DNA from: Sphingopyxis sp. OAS728
GTDB lineage: Bacteria; Pseudomonadota; Alphaproteobacteria; Sphingomonadales; Sphingomonadaceae
Direction of reading: 5' to 3'
NCBI RefSeq assembly: GCF_014873485.1
Contig: NZ_JADBDT010000001.1
Span: 3,162,001 to 3,226,000 of the forward strand
Length of the DNA: 64,000 nucleotides
How positions within the stretch are numbered: position 1 is the first letter of the stretch; each line of letters opens with the position of its first letter. Under the pieces are notes generated by a model, which ran no database searches, was not told where the DNA came from, and saw only the letters and a program-made list of their open reading frames with translations. Shown here piece by piece: positions 25,875-33,503 of this stretch. Position numbers and translations under genes: made by a program.

Positions 25875-28544
25875 TCAGTTGCCAAATGTGCGCTGCCACC
25901 AGCCGCGGCGCGGTTCGCCATCGGAGCCTTCGCCATCCTGGTCGCCATCGGCGGCGACCGGCTCGGCCTCGCGCGTGGCTTCGGGCGCGGCTTCAGCGGC
26001 GACCGCCTTCTTGGCGCGGCTCGCGCGCTTTTTCGGCGCGGGCTTTGCGGGCGCGGCTTCGGGTTCGGCCTCGGCGACGGGCGCTGCCTCGACGGCTTCG
26101 ACCACCGGTTCAGCGGCAACCGCTTCGGCTTCTGCCGCAGCTTTGGTCTTGCGCGGGGCGCGCTTGCGCTTGGGCTTTTCCTCGGCGGCTGGCGCTTCTT
26201 CGGCGACCGGTTCGGCGGCTTCGACCACCTCTACCGGCGCCGCTTCGGCTTCGACGGCAGCCTCGTCGGCGCCATCGACCGCATCGGGCTTTTTGCGACC
26301 ACGTCCACCACGACGGCGGCGCGGCTTGGCTTCGGCGTCCTCGGCTTCCGTCTCGGGCGCAGCCTCGACAGCTTCGACCGGCGCAGCTTCGCCATCTTCG
26401 GCGTCGGCGGCATCGCCACCGCGATCCTCGCCGCCTTCGGTCGCTTCGCCGGCTTCACTGCCTTCCTCGTCGCGGCGGCCGCGGCGGCCACGGCGGCGGC
26501 GGCGGCGGCGCTTGCGGCCCTCGCCCTCGCCATCGCCTTCCTCGCGCTCGCGTGCGCCTTCTTCGCGATCACGCGAACGCGCCGGACGCTCTTCGGCGGC
26601 TTCTTCTTCGGCTTCTTCTTCCTCTTCCTCGGGATAATCGTCGTCATCGTCCTCGATCGGGGCGATCGGGGCGAAGCTGCGGCGCGCGATCGGCGGCGGA
26701 CCGCTGACCTCGACCGCCATACGCGCACCCTCGGTCTCGCCGTCGGGCAGGATTTCGACCGTGACGCCGTAAAGTTCCTCGATTTCGCGCAGTTCGCGGC
26801 GCTTTTCGTTGAGGAGGTAGAAGGTCGCTTCCTGGCTCGCGCGCAGGGTGATCTTGTTCCCCTTGCCGCGTGCGGCTTCCTCTTCGATCAGGCGCAGCGC
26901 GCTGAGGCCCGCCGAGCTGGCGGTGCGGACGAGGCCGGTGCCTTCGCAATGCGGGCACGGACGCGTCGACGCTTCGAGCACGCCGGTGCGCAGGCGCTGG
27001 CGGCTCATCTCCATCAGGCCAAAGCCCGAGATGCGGCCGACCTGGATGCGCGCGCGGTCGTTCTTCAGCGCATCCTTCATCGCGCGTTCGACCTTACGGA
27101 CGTTCGAGCCATGGTCCATGTCGATGAAGTCGATCACGACGAGGCCGGCCATGTCGCGCAGGCGGAGCTGGCGGGCGATTTCGGCTGCGGCTTCGAGGTT
27201 GGTGCTGAGCGCGGTCTGCTCGATATTATGCTCGCGCGTCGAGCGGCCCGAGTTGATGTCGATCGATACCAAAGCCTCGGTCGGGTTGATCACCAGATAG
27301 CCGCCCGATTTCAGCTGGACGACGGGATTGAGCATCCCCGCGAGCTGGTCCTCGACGCCGTAACGCTGATAGAGTGAGACCGGGTCGGCATATTGCTTCA
27401 CGCGCCGCGCATGGCTCGGCATCAGCAGCTTCATGAACTGCTTCGCGGCCTTATAACCCTCGTCGCCCTCGACGAGCACTTCCTCGATGTCTTTATGATA
27501 AATATCGCGGATCGCGCGCTTGACGAGGTCGCTGTCCGAATGGATCAGCGCCGGTGCCGAGCTGCTCAGCGTATTCTCGCGGATCTCGTCCCACAGGCGG
27601 GCGAGATAGTCGAAGTCGCGCTTGATCTCGACCTTGGTGCGGCTCATCCCCGCGGTGCGGACGATGCAGCCCATCGTCGGCGGCAGCGCGAGTTCGTCGA
27701 TCATCGCCTTGAGCTTGCGGCGATCGGCGCCGTTCGAAATCTTGCGGCTGATCCCGCCACCATGCATCGTGTTCGGCATCAGCACGCAATAGCGGCCGGC
27801 GAGCGACAGATAGGTGGTGAGCGCGGCGCCCTTGTTGCCGCGTTCTTCCTTGACGACCTGGACCAGCATCACCTGACGGCGACGGATGACGTCCTGGATC
27901 TTGTAGCGGCGGCGCAGCGACATACGGTTTTCGCCGTCTTCGTCGTCATTGCGGCGGCTGCGTCCGCGGCCGCCCTTGCGGCCATTGCCGCGTCCACGGC
28001 CGCGCCCGCGGCGGTCGCCACGGCTGTCCTTGCCTTCTTCGGTGCCTTCGCTGCCTTCTTCGGCGTCGCCGTTCTCGGCATCGCCATTGTCGTCGCGATC
28101 ATCATGGTCGTCGTGACCATCGTCATGATCGTCCCGGTCGTCATCGCGGTCGGCACGGCTGTCGCCATTCTCGTCCTCGTCGTGATATTCGACGTCGGCG
28201 ACATCGCCTTCCAGTTCGTCGAGGTCTTCCTCGGCGCGCTGCGCGGCGGCGGCGGCATGCTCGGCCTCTTCGCGCAACAGCGCGTCGCGGTCTTCCTTCG
28301 GAATCTGGTAATAATCGGGGTGGATTTCGCTGAAGGCGAGGAAGCCGTGGCGATTGCCGCCATATTCGATGAACGCCGCCTGCAGCGACGGTTCGACGCG
28401 GGTAACCTTGGCCAGATAGATATTGCCCTTGAGCTGCTTGTGCTCAGCGGACTCGAAATCAAACTCCTCGATTCGGTTTCCCTTGGTGACGGCGACCCGG
28501 GTTTCTTCCCGGTGCCGCGCGTCGATCAACATGCGCGTGGTCAT
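25875..28544 (-). CDS. rne: Ribonuclease E
   Basis: 889 residues; the main mRNA-decay endonuclease. The N-terminus MTTRMLIDARHREETRVAV is standard. The S1 domain is split by a roughly 120-residue insert (about 95-215) of Asp/Glu/His then Arg/Gly-rich sequence. Catalytic Asp residues lie in VSIDINSGRST and VIDFIDMDH; the zinc link is CPHCEGTG. The C-terminal 260 residues are low-complexity Glu/Ala with Arg/Lys clusters, ending PRRGWWQRTFG, which matches the PNPase-binding tail of Caulobacter RNase E. ATG 28544 is chosen over GTG 28553; GGAG lies upstream. Confidence 0.96.
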   Translation of the reverse strand: MTTRMLIDARHREETRVAVTKGNRIEEFDFESAEHKQLKGNIYLAKVTRVEPSLQAAFIEYGGNRHGFLAFSEIHPDYYQIPKEDRDALLREEAEHAAAAAQRAEEDLDELEGDVADVEYHDEDENGDSRADRDDDRDDHDDGHDDHDDRDDNGDAENGDAEEGSEGTEEGKDSRGDRRGRGRGRGNGRKGGRGRSRRNDDEDGENRMSLRRRYKIQDVIRRRQVMLVQVVKEERGNKGAALTTYLSLAGRYCVLMPNTMHGGGISRKISNGADRRKLKAMIDELALPPTMGCIVRTAGMSRTKVEIKRDFDYLARLWDEIRENTLSSSAPALIHSDSDLVKRAIRDIYHKDIEEVLVEGDEGYKAAKQFMKLLMPSHARRVKQYADPVSLYQRYGVEDQLAGMLNPVVQLKSGGYLVINPTEALVSIDINSGRSTREHNIEQTALSTNLEAAAEIARQLRLRDMAGLVVIDFIDMDHGSNVRKVERAMKDALKNDRARIQVGRISGFGLMEMSRQRLRTGVLEASTRPCPHCEGTGLVRTASSAGLSALRLIEEEAARGKGNKITLRASQEATFYLLNEKRRELREIEELYGVTVEILPDGETEGARMAVEVSGPPPIARRSFAPIAPIEDDDDDYPEEEEEEAEEEAAEERPARSRDREEGAREREEGDGEGEGRKRRRRRRRGRRGRRDEEGSEAGEATEGGEDRGGDAADAEDGEAAPVEAVEAAPETEAEDAEAKPRRRRGGRGRKKPDAVDGADEAAVEAEAAPVEVVEAAEPVAEEAPAAEEKPKRKRAPRKTKAAAEAEAVAAEPVVEAVEAAPVAEAEPEAAPAKPAPKKRASRAKKAVAAEAAPEATREAEPVAADGDQDGEGSDGEPRRGWWQRTFGN

Positions 28545-29114
28545 TGGTAACACTCCAAGCGCGCTTCAGCGCGCCATCAAAAAATCCCGCGAACCTGCCC
28601 GAGGACGGGCCGCGGCGGATACGGGTGAAAAGAAAAAAGACGTTATTGCCGAAAGGAGCCTGCGTCCGGTCCTGGACGCGCATGCGGTCTTCACATCCGG
28701 CGACGACCGGGGCGAAAGCGCCCGCGTCGCGGAATGAAGAGGGCATGGCAAGCCTCATGCGGCATCAACCTGTTACGGGATGAGCGGGCGGGCAGGGCGG
28801 GCGTCTGACGAACGCCCCGACTGTCCGGTCAACCGGGTGGACTGGCGGCAGGTCGCCCTTCCCCGTAAGTCCGGCGCCAAGGCGGCCATGATCCGCAACT
28901 TTGCGGAGCAGGCCTTCCCCTCAAAAGGCCGGACGGCACCGGGAACGACACCGTCAGTGAGGGCGTGCTAGCATCGGACCGGGCCGACGGCAACCACAAC
29001 CACGGCGCAAAGATGGGATGGCGCCGACCTGTTGCAAATATGCAAAACGTGCCGGATATGGTTATTCAGCGGTTAACCGGCCTTTTACACGGGCTGGCTA
29101 AAGGTCGTTTGACC
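28545..29114. other. 570-base gap between rne and the amidase: long rne leader plus divergent promoters
   Basis: No supported gene. On the minus strand a GCGCGC...GCGCGC hairpin (28557-28572) stands just before the rne ribosome site. A dense run of short perfect stems occupies 28799-28955. The side near the amidase (29030-29090) is AT-richer, contains TTGCA-N4-TGCAA, and probably holds the amidase promoter. Confidence 0.5.
28799..28955 (-). ncRNA. Candidate structured RNA: distal part of the rne 5' leader
   Basis: Five perfect stems within 157 bases: GGGCGT/ACGCCC (28799-28817), CCGGT/ACCGG (28825-28836), CCGCAA/TTGCGG (28893-28906), GGCCTT/AAGGCC (28911-28930), GACGG/CCGTC (28932-28955). 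RNase E is autoregulated through its 5' leader in E. coli, and this lies 255-410 bases upstream of rne. Strand is inferred from that; an independent small RNA on either strand is the alternative. Confidence 0.4.
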
Positions 29115-30122
29115 ATGTTCTGCGGCTGGGGGCGTCATGTTTCGAATAAGCGCTGGACCATTGCTCGTCCCGGGCGGCATAGCCGCGCGATGAGCCTGCT
29201 GCTCGCCCTGCTTGGCATGATTGCGACCCCGGCATCGGCGCTGGACAAGCCGTCGGTCACCGCCTCGGCGAGCGCGCTCGACCGCGCATCGCGCGGCGCG
29301 CGCGCGCAATGGCCCTCGTCGTCGGCATTCCGCGCCAAACGCCCTGGTAAACGCTACAGCGTGACCGTCCCGATCGGCAAACCCAGGCCCGCGGTCGCGC
29401 TGCCGCGGATCGAAGGCCCCGACGATAGCCGCCTGCCGCTCGTGGTGATCGACGCCGGCCATGGCGGGCACGACCCCGGCGCGACCAGTCCGCACAGCGG
29501 CAAGCGCGAAAAGGATATCACCCTCGCGCTTGCCCGCGCGATCCGCGCCGACCTGCTCGCTTCGGGCCGGGTGCGCGTCGCGCTGACGCGCGGCGACGAC
29601 CGTTATCTGGTGCTCGAGGAGCGCTATGGCATCGCGCGCCGGCTGAAAGCCGATCTGTTCATCTCGGTCCACGCCGACGCGGCCGAAAACCAGCAGGCGA
29701 GCGGCGCGTCGATCTACACATTGTCGGAGGTCGCGTCGGACCGCGAGGCCGCGCGGCTCGCCGCGCGCGAGAATAAGGCCAATATCATCAACGGCGTGAA
29801 CCTCGGCGCGCACAGCGGCGACGTTTCGTCGATCCTGCTCGATCTCACCCAGCGCGAGACGATGAACACCGCCTCGGATTTCGCCCGGCTTCTCCAGCGC
29901 GAGGCAGGCGAGGCGGTCAAATTCCGTACCGAGGCGCACCGTTTCGCGTCGTTCGTGGTGCTGAAGGCGCCCGACACGCCGTCGGTCCTGTTCGAAACGG
30001 GCTTCATCTCGAACAAGGAGGACAGCGAATTCCTCGCTTCGCCGGCCGGCCAGAAAAAGGTCGCGCGCGGGGTTCGCGATGCAGTGCAGATCCATTTCGC
30101 GCGGCGGATTGCGGCGCGTTAG
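29115..30122 (+). CDS. N-acetylmuramoyl-L-alanine amidase (Amidase_3)
   Basis: 335 residues from ATG 29115, giving a basic start and hydrophobic signal (MSLLLALLGMIATPASA). The zinc amidase domain (about 110-330) shows VVIDAGHGGHDPGA, KREKDITLALA, LFISVHADA and LFETGFISN, which carry the zinc His/Glu/His and catalytic Glu. The 80-residue N-terminal part is short for an AMIN domain and is not recognised. It cuts the stem peptide from glycan strands during cell separation (family knowledge). The rne-amidase-PBP1A-prfB order is common in alphaproteobacteria; here three extra genes separate it from PBP1A. Confidence 0.92.
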   Translation: MFCGWGRHVSNKRWTIARPGRHSRAMSLLLALLGMIATPASALDKPSVTASASALDRASRGARAQWPSSSAFRAKRPGKRYSVTVPIGKPRPAVALPRIEGPDDSRLPLVVIDAGHGGHDPGATSPHSGKREKDITLALARAIRADLLASGRVRVALTRGDDRYLVLEERYGIARRLKADLFISVHADAAENQQASGASIYTLSEVASDREAARLAARENKANIINGVNLGAHSGDVSSILLDLTQRETMNTASDFARLLQREAGEAVKFRTEAHRFASFVVLKAPDTPSVLFETGFISNKEDSEFLASPAGQKKVARGVRDAVQIHFARRIAAR

Positions 30123-30206
30123 GCGCCATTCGGCAATCGCTTCTCGCTGTGCGGCAATGTCGGCCTTGGGGTAAGGAAGCTGCCGTTGCAGGAGCGAACT
30201 GATTTT

Positions 30207-30321
30207 CCCCTCCCGCTTGCGGGAGGGGCAGCGAGGCTTGCCAGCTTGCTGGCTAGCCGCAGCGGGGAGGGTTATCGCACCGCCACATGTCCTCCCCGAC
30301 CCCTCCCGCAAGCGGGAGGGG
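30207..30321. repeat. Composite palindromic repeat, family B
   Basis: Two self-complementary ends, at 30207-30228 (CCCCTCCCGC-TT-GCGGGAGGGG) and 30300-30321 (CCCCTCCCGC-AA-GCGGGAGGGG), bracket about 70 bases that contain a smaller stem around CCAGCTTGCTGG. The right end recurs exactly at 37951-37972. It sits at the left edge of the three-gene insertion 30426-33441. The 84 bases before it hold no supported gene. Confidence 0.8.
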
Positions 30322-30336
30322 AGACTAATGTCCGCA

Positions 30337-30377
30337 ACCGGTCGATACCGGTCACCGACAAAATATAGTCTTGACTA
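30337..30377. promoter_or_regulatory. Candidate regulatory region of the lactone oxidase unit
   Basis: Two palindromes lie 50-90 bases before ATG 30426: ACCGGT-CGAT-ACCGGT (30337-30352) and TAGTC-TT-GACTA (30366-30377). The second includes TTGACT, a possible -35 element. Either could be bound by the TetR protein encoded at the end of the unit. Confidence 0.4.
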
Positions 30378-30425
30378 ACTTTTTTCCTGTGGCCAGCTTG
30401 ATCCCGCCGCGAGCGGGAGAAAGTC

Positions 30426-31679
30426 ATGGGCTGGAGCAACTGGTCGGGTAGCGTCACCGCAGCCGCGTCGGTCGCCCGCCCGCAAAGCGAGGATGAACTG
30501 GCGATGCTCGTCCGCGGCGCGCGTAAATTGCGTGCTACCGGTGCCGGGCACAGCTTCATGCCGCTTTGCGAATCGGGCGAGCTCATTGTCAGCCTCGACG
30601 ATATGGCGGGCGACATCCGCGTCGCCGCCGATCGCCGCACCGCGCATATCCCCGCCGGGTGGAGCATTCGGCGGCTGACTGCTACTTTGTGGGGGGAAGG
30701 GCTGGCGCTCGCCAATCAGGGCGACGTCAATCCGCAGTCGCTGGCGGGCGCGATGGCGACGGGAACGCACGGCACCGGCGTCGATCTCGGGTCGCTCGCG
30801 ACCTTCGCGCGCGGTTTCCGCCTCGTCGGCGCCGATGGCGAGGTGCATTGGTGCGACGCTGACACCAACGCCGATCTTTATCAGGCACAGCGCCTGTCGC
30901 TCGGGCTGTTCGGCGTCGCGACCGAGGTCGAGGTCGCGGTGGTGCCCGCATTCCACCTCGCCGAACGGATCGAAAAGCGCCGCTGGGCCGAAATCCGCGA
31001 AAGCTATGACGAGCTTGCGCAGCAGCACCGCCATATCGAATTCTGGTTTTTCCCGCACAGCGATCAGGTGATCCTGAAAACGCTCGACCCCTGCGACCCG
31101 TGCGACCCGCCGCCGAGCACGACCGACATGGAGGAGGCGACTTTTCGCCGCATCCTCGACATCTCGGCGCGGCTGCCGTTCCTGACCCCCTTTCTTCAGC
31201 GCCTGATGATGAAAAGCGGTATTTCGGGCCGACGCCGCGGCCCCGCGCACAGCATCTTCCCGTCGGACCGCACGCTCCGGTTCGAGGAGATGGAATATGA
31301 AATGCCGCGCGCCGTGGGGCTCGACGCGCTCGACGAGGTCGTGGGCTGGATCCGCAAGAAAAGCCTGCCCGTCACCTTCCCCTTCGAATATCGCACCGTC
31401 GCCGCCGACGATATCTGGATGAGCCCGATGAACGCGGGGCCGGTCGCCGCGATTTCGATGCACCAATATGCGAAAATGCCCTGGGCCGGCCTTTTCGCCG
31501 ATGCCGAGGCGATCTTTCGCGGCGGCGGCGGGCGCCCGCACTGGGCCAAACGCCACACACTGAGCCGCGCCGACGTCGCCGCGCTTTACCCGATGGCGGC
31601 ACGCTATACAGCGGTGCGCCGCGCCGCCGACCCGACCGGCAAATTCCTCAATCCGCATCTGGAGACATTGTTCGCATGA
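30426..31679 (+). CDS. D-arabinono-1,4-lactone oxidase/L-gulonolactone oxidase-like FAD enzyme
   Basis: 417 residues. FAD-binding PCMH domain (1-175): LRATGAGHSFMPL, AGWSIRRLTATLWGEGLALANQGDVN, MATGTHGTG. C-terminal aldonolactone oxidase domain ends with GRPHWAKRHTL, the HWxK motif placed near the flavin in this family, and DPTGKFLNPHLETLF. Expected to oxidise a sugar-1,4-lactone or a related polyol with oxygen. First gene of a tightly overlapping set: its TGA overlaps the next ATG. Confidence 0.88.
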   Translation: MGWSNWSGSVTAAASVARPQSEDELAMLVRGARKLRATGAGHSFMPLCESGELIVSLDDMAGDIRVAADRRTAHIPAGWSIRRLTATLWGEGLALANQGDVNPQSLAGAMATGTHGTGVDLGSLATFARGFRLVGADGEVHWCDADTNADLYQAQRLSLGLFGVATEVEVAVVPAFHLAERIEKRRWAEIRESYDELAQQHRHIEFWFFPHSDQVILKTLDPCDPCDPPPSTTDMEEATFRRILDISARLPFLTPFLQRLMMKSGISGRRRGPAHSIFPSDRTLRFEEMEYEMPRAVGLDALDEVVGWIRKKSLPVTFPFEYRTVAADDIWMSPMNAGPVAAISMHQYAKMPWAGLFADAEAIFRGGGGRPHWAKRHTLSRADVAALYPMAARYTAVRRAADPTGKFLNPHLETLFA

Positions 31680-32821
31680 CGACCGACCGTGAATTGCACG
31701 ACCATCTGATCGGCCAGCAGGGTTCGCGCGCCGATCTCAACACGCCCGTGCTCGTCCTCGACGTCGACGCGCTCGACCGGAACATCCAGCGGATGGCCGC
31801 GCTTGCCGCCAATCATGGCGTCGCGCTGCGCCCGCATGCCAAGACGCACAAGAGCGTCGAGATCGCGCTGCGCCAGAAGAAGGCGGGCGCGGTCGGCGTC
31901 TGCTGCGCGAAGATCGGCGAGGCCGAGGTGCTGGCCGAGGGAGGCGTTGCCGGTATCTTGATCACCTCGCCTGTCGCCGCCCCTGCGGCGATCGACCGGC
32001 TGGCGAAACTCGCGGCAACCGCCGACGGGATGATGGCGGTCATCGATCATCCGGGCGTCGCCAGACGCATCGACGCGGCGCTCGCGGCGACCGAAACGAA
32101 GCTCGATGTCATCATCGATATCGACCCCGGCATCGCGCGCACCGGCGTCGCGTCGGCCGACGCCGCAGTTGCGCTCGCGAAGGTCATCGCGGCATCGCCG
32201 AACCTTCAATATCGCGGTGTGCAATTCTATTGCGGGTCGCAGCAGCATATCGAAAGCTACGCCGAACGCCGTACCGCGATCGTCGAGCGCACCGCCTATC
32301 TGCAGGAAGTCATCGCCGCGCTGACCGAGGCGGGTTTCGCGCCCGAGATCGTCACCGGATCGGGCACCGGCACGCACCGCATCGACCTCGAGCTCGGCGT
32401 CTTCAACGAGCTGCAGGCGGGCAGCTATGTCTTCATGGACAAGCAATATCTCGATTGCGACATCGCCGACGGCGCCGAGCCGCCGTTCGAGGTTTCGCTC
32501 GCCGTCGACGCGCGCGTTGTCAGCGCCAACCATAGCGGCCTCGTCACGATCGACGCGGGTTACAAGTCGCTGTCGACCGATGGCGGCGTCGCGGTGGTCC
32601 AGCGCGGGGCGCCCGAAACCGCCTTCTTCGCCTTCATGGGCGACGAGCACGCCGCGCTGATCGCGCCCGAAATCGGCACGCAGCTTGCGCCCGGCGATCC
32701 GGTCAGCCTGACCGTGCCGCACTGCGACCCGACGGTGAATCTCTATGATTTCTACCATGTCGTCGCGGGCGATACGCTGGTCGATATCTGGCCGGTGAGC
32801 GCGCGCGGCCGCGCGCGTTGA
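31676..32821 (+). CDS. PLP-dependent D-threonine aldolase / DSD1-family enzyme
   Basis: 381 residues. Alanine-racemase-like barrel: NTPVLVLDVDALDRNIQRMA, the PLP lysine in LRPHAKTHKS, GSGTGTHRID. The C-terminal metal site is in PHCDPTVNLYDFYHVV (His and Cys ligands), as in D-serine dehydratase and D-threonine aldolase. It should cleave or dehydrate a D-3-hydroxy amino acid. ATGA overlap with the oxidase upstream and TTGA overlap with the regulator downstream show one translational unit. Confidence 0.88.
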   Translation: MTTDRELHDHLIGQQGSRADLNTPVLVLDVDALDRNIQRMAALAANHGVALRPHAKTHKSVEIALRQKKAGAVGVCCAKIGEAEVLAEGGVAGILITSPVAAPAAIDRLAKLAATADGMMAVIDHPGVARRIDAALAATETKLDVIIDIDPGIARTGVASADAAVALAKVIAASPNLQYRGVQFYCGSQQHIESYAERRTAIVERTAYLQEVIAALTEAGFAPEIVTGSGTGTHRIDLELGVFNELQAGSYVFMDKQYLDCDIADGAEPPFEVSLAVDARVVSANHSGLVTIDAGYKSLSTDGGVAVVQRGAPETAFFAFMGDEHAALIAPEIGTQLAPGDPVSLTVPHCDPTVNLYDFYHVVAGDTLVDIWPVSARGRAR

Positions 32822-33441
32822 CCCTCGCCGCCCGCCTCCCGCCCAAGCAGGAGCGCGCACGGCAGACGCGCGAACGCCTGCTCGATGTCGCGGGCGAATT
32901 GCTCGCCGAGGTCGGAATCGAGCGGATTTCCACCAATATGATCGCCGCGCGCGCCGGACTGACGCCGCCCGCGCTCTATCGCTATTTCGCCGACAAATAT
33001 GCGGTGATCGAGGCGCTGGGGCGGCGGCTGATGGAGCGCCAGAATGCCGTGCTCGACCGCTGGATCGCGCGCCATGCGCCAGCCGGTATAGCGGCAATGG
33101 CCGACCATATCGAAGATATCCTGGCCGAAAATGCCGCGGTGACGCGCGCCGAACCGGGCGCGGTGTGGATCTTGCGCGCGCTGCACGCCTCGCCGCAACT
33201 CGTCCACGTCCGGCTCGAATCGCATCGCCACGTGACCGACCGGCTGACCGACGCCTGCGCGCGGCAGATTCCCGACACCGACCGCAAAATCCTCTGGTCG
33301 CGGCTGCGTCTCGCGGTCGAACTCGGCTTTGCCGCCGATGAAATGCTCTATGAGGAAGACCGGGTTTCGGCGGAAACGGTGCGGGCGCAAGTCGCCGCGA
33401 CGCTGCGTTCCACGCTGCTCGACCTGACGGGAGAGGACTAG
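32818..33441 (+). CDS. TetR-family regulator of the lactone oxidase/aldolase unit
   Basis: 207 residues. HTH part: RERLLDVAGELLAEVGIERIS, MIAARAGLTPPALYRYFADKYAVIEALGRRLM. The C-terminal ligand domain is not assigned. The start is TTG at 32818, in TTGA overlap with the upstream stop; no ATG or GTG fits. A repressor at the end of its own operon suggests control of both enzymes by their substrate (inference). Confidence 0.82.
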   Translation: MTLAARLPPKQERARQTRERLLDVAGELLAEVGIERISTNMIAARAGLTPPALYRYFADKYAVIEALGRRLMERQNAVLDRWIARHAPAGIAAMADHIEDILAENAAVTRAEPGAVWILRALHASPQLVHVRLESHRHVTDRLTDACARQIPDTDRKILWSRLRLAVELGFAADEMLYEEDRVSAETVRAQVAATLRSTLLDLTGED

Positions 33442-33503
33442 TCGCGCACCTTGCCGCAAGCATGCTTCCCTTTCGGCGAAGCAGGCTTTAGAGGCGGGGA
33501 CAT

